Shown: piece by piece, positions 63,398 to 64,000 of the stretch
Numbering within the stretch: position 1 is the stretch's first letter
Layout: each line of letters starts with the position of its first letter
Origin: Salvelinus alpinus
Taxonomy: Eukaryota; Chordata; Actinopteri; Salmoniformes; Salmonidae
Assembly (NCBI RefSeq): GCF_045679555.1
Contig: NC_092092.1
Span: 11,780,690-11,844,689, forward strand
Length of the DNA stretch: 64,000 nt
Direction of reading: 5' to 3'
Made by a program: the position numbers and the translations under genes
Notes under the pieces: generated by a model
Databases searched by the model: none
Told to the model about the DNA's origin: nothing
What the model saw: the letters and a program-made list of their open reading frames with translations, nothing else

Positions 63398-63966
63398 GGC
63401 GCCTGCCCGTACTCCCGCTCTCCACGGTAAGCCTGGGAAGTGGGCGCAGGTCTCCTACCTGCCCTTGGCCCACTATCTCCTAGCCCCCCCCCAAGAAATT
63501 TTTGGGAATTACTCACGGGCTTTTTTGGCTTCCGTGCCAGACGCGTTCCCTCATAGCTCCGGTTCCTCTCCTCGGTAGCCTCTGCTCTCCTCAGTGCCTC
63601 CACCTGTTCCCATGGCTTTTCGGGCTTCCAGCCACGTCTCCTTGCTGCCTCCTCAAACCACCGCTCCTGGGCTTTAGCTGCCTCCCTCTCTTCCTGGGAA
63701 CGGCGATTTTCTCCTGCCTTAGCCCAGGGACCTTCTCCATTCATTATCTGCTCCCATGTCCAGAAATCCTTGTTTTTCTCCTGTCCCTTACTCCGTTTAT
63801 TTTTCCCTTGCCGCTTGGTCTTAGCGTGGTGGGTGATTCTGTAACGGCTGTCGCTCTCCTCATCCTCGGATGAGGTGAGGAGAGAAGGATCTTCAGACCA
63901 AAATGCAGCTTGAGGGAAATAAGCCATCTTTATTATAAATACGACGATGGCAACACGAAAACACAA
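63307..63966 (-). CDS. Family B ORF1: charged FWTWE protein
   Basis: 219 codons starting in the LTR (the internal Met in MAYFPQAAFWSEDPSLLTSS is a plausible start), acidic SSEDEESDSR, then basic HHAKTKRQGKNKRSKGQEKN, KDFWTWEQIMNGEGPW, and a charged, coiled-coil-like stretch (SQEEREAAKAQERWFEEAAR). After QKFLGGG (a G9 run, complement of 63484-63492) it continues to a stop inside the start of ORF2 in another frame. The FWTWE block links it to family A ORF1. Function unknown. Confidence 0.5.
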   Translation of the reverse strand: MCFRVAIVVFIIKMAYFPQAAFWSEDPSLLTSSEDEESDSRYRITHHAKTKRQGKNKRSKGQEKNKDFWTWEQIMNGEGPWAKAGENRRSQEEREAAKAQERWFEEAARRRGWKPEKPWEQVEALRRAEATEERNRSYEGTRLARKPKKPVSNSQKFLGGGLGDSGPRAGRRPAPTSQAYRGEREYGQAPCYAVERTVSPVQCIAQCGLFHLPALVGLD

Positions 63967-64000
63967 ACACTTTCAAATTTACAAAATAACAAAACGACGT

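Larger units (their letters stand above)
60724..64000 (-). mobile_element. LTR retroelement, family B, cut by the window edge
   Basis: The 3' LTR is 60724-61217 (494 bp, TGTAACGGCTG ... GGAACGTGACA), the internal region 61218-63839, and the 5' LTR starts at 63840 and runs out of the window after 161 bp. The two LTRs agree over all visible bases. A G-rich polypurine tract and TAC adjoin the 3' LTR (complement of 61218-61230). Coding plan as in family A: ORF1 with FWTWE, ORF2 proline-rich with nonapeptide repeats. No polymerase genes. The left flank CACCC would be the target duplication. Confidence 0.82.

Overview
The window reads as a piece of a salmonid (trout/salmon/char type) nuclear genome. 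The protein-coding content is vertebrate, with short exons, GT-AG introns and a gene order matching human 6p12.1 (HCRTR2, GFRAL, HMGCLL1). The repeats are those typical of salmonid DNA: several families of Tc1-like transposons (including ones closely resembling Sleeping Beauty), tRNA-derived SINEs, LINEs with TTGATTT-type tails, a Penelope-like element, TA-flanked MITEs and LTR elements with TGTCACG...CGTGACA ends.

Genes. (1) 531-1199, + strand: the last two exons of the orexin/hypocretin receptor 2 gene (hcrtr2). (2) 3078-11494, + strand: gfral, the GDF15 receptor. I rebuilt nine exons whose phases all join into a 509-codon frame. It carries four ten-cysteine GFR modules rather than the three of the mammalian protein, then a transmembrane helix and a short tail. 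(3) 14033-40105, - strand: hmgcll1, an extramitochondrial HMG-CoA lyase, complete in nine exons (336 codons plus stop) spread over 26 kb. gfral and hmgcll1 converge. A decayed THAP-type gene or transposon relic lies in hmgcll1 intron 1.

Repeats. The introns are loaded with transposons, with stacks three to four layers deep (25571-29488: Tc1 containing a LINE containing a Sleeping-Beauty-like Tc1 containing a SINE/LINE tail). From 40106 to the end I find no cellular gene. This part holds: a three-LTR tandem retroelement array (44701-50062) whose 2531-bp unit is repeated with no difference that I could see; a 7.5-kb composite bounded by inverted arms of about 600 bp (52104-59660) filled with nested elements; two solo LTRs with clean 5-bp target duplications; and a second LTR retroelement family running off the right edge (60724-64000).

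Most interesting points: the extra N-terminal cysteine module of gfral; a hairpin conserved with compensatory changes in four diverged LTR families; and a shared, unassigned coding plan of these LTR elements (a basic 'FWTWE' ORF1, a homopolymer G tract at the ORF1/ORF2 junction, and a proline-rich ORF2 ending in 27-bp nonapeptide repeats). No reverse transcriptase is visible in them, so they look non-autonomous. All calls come from reading the sequence; no database search was possible.
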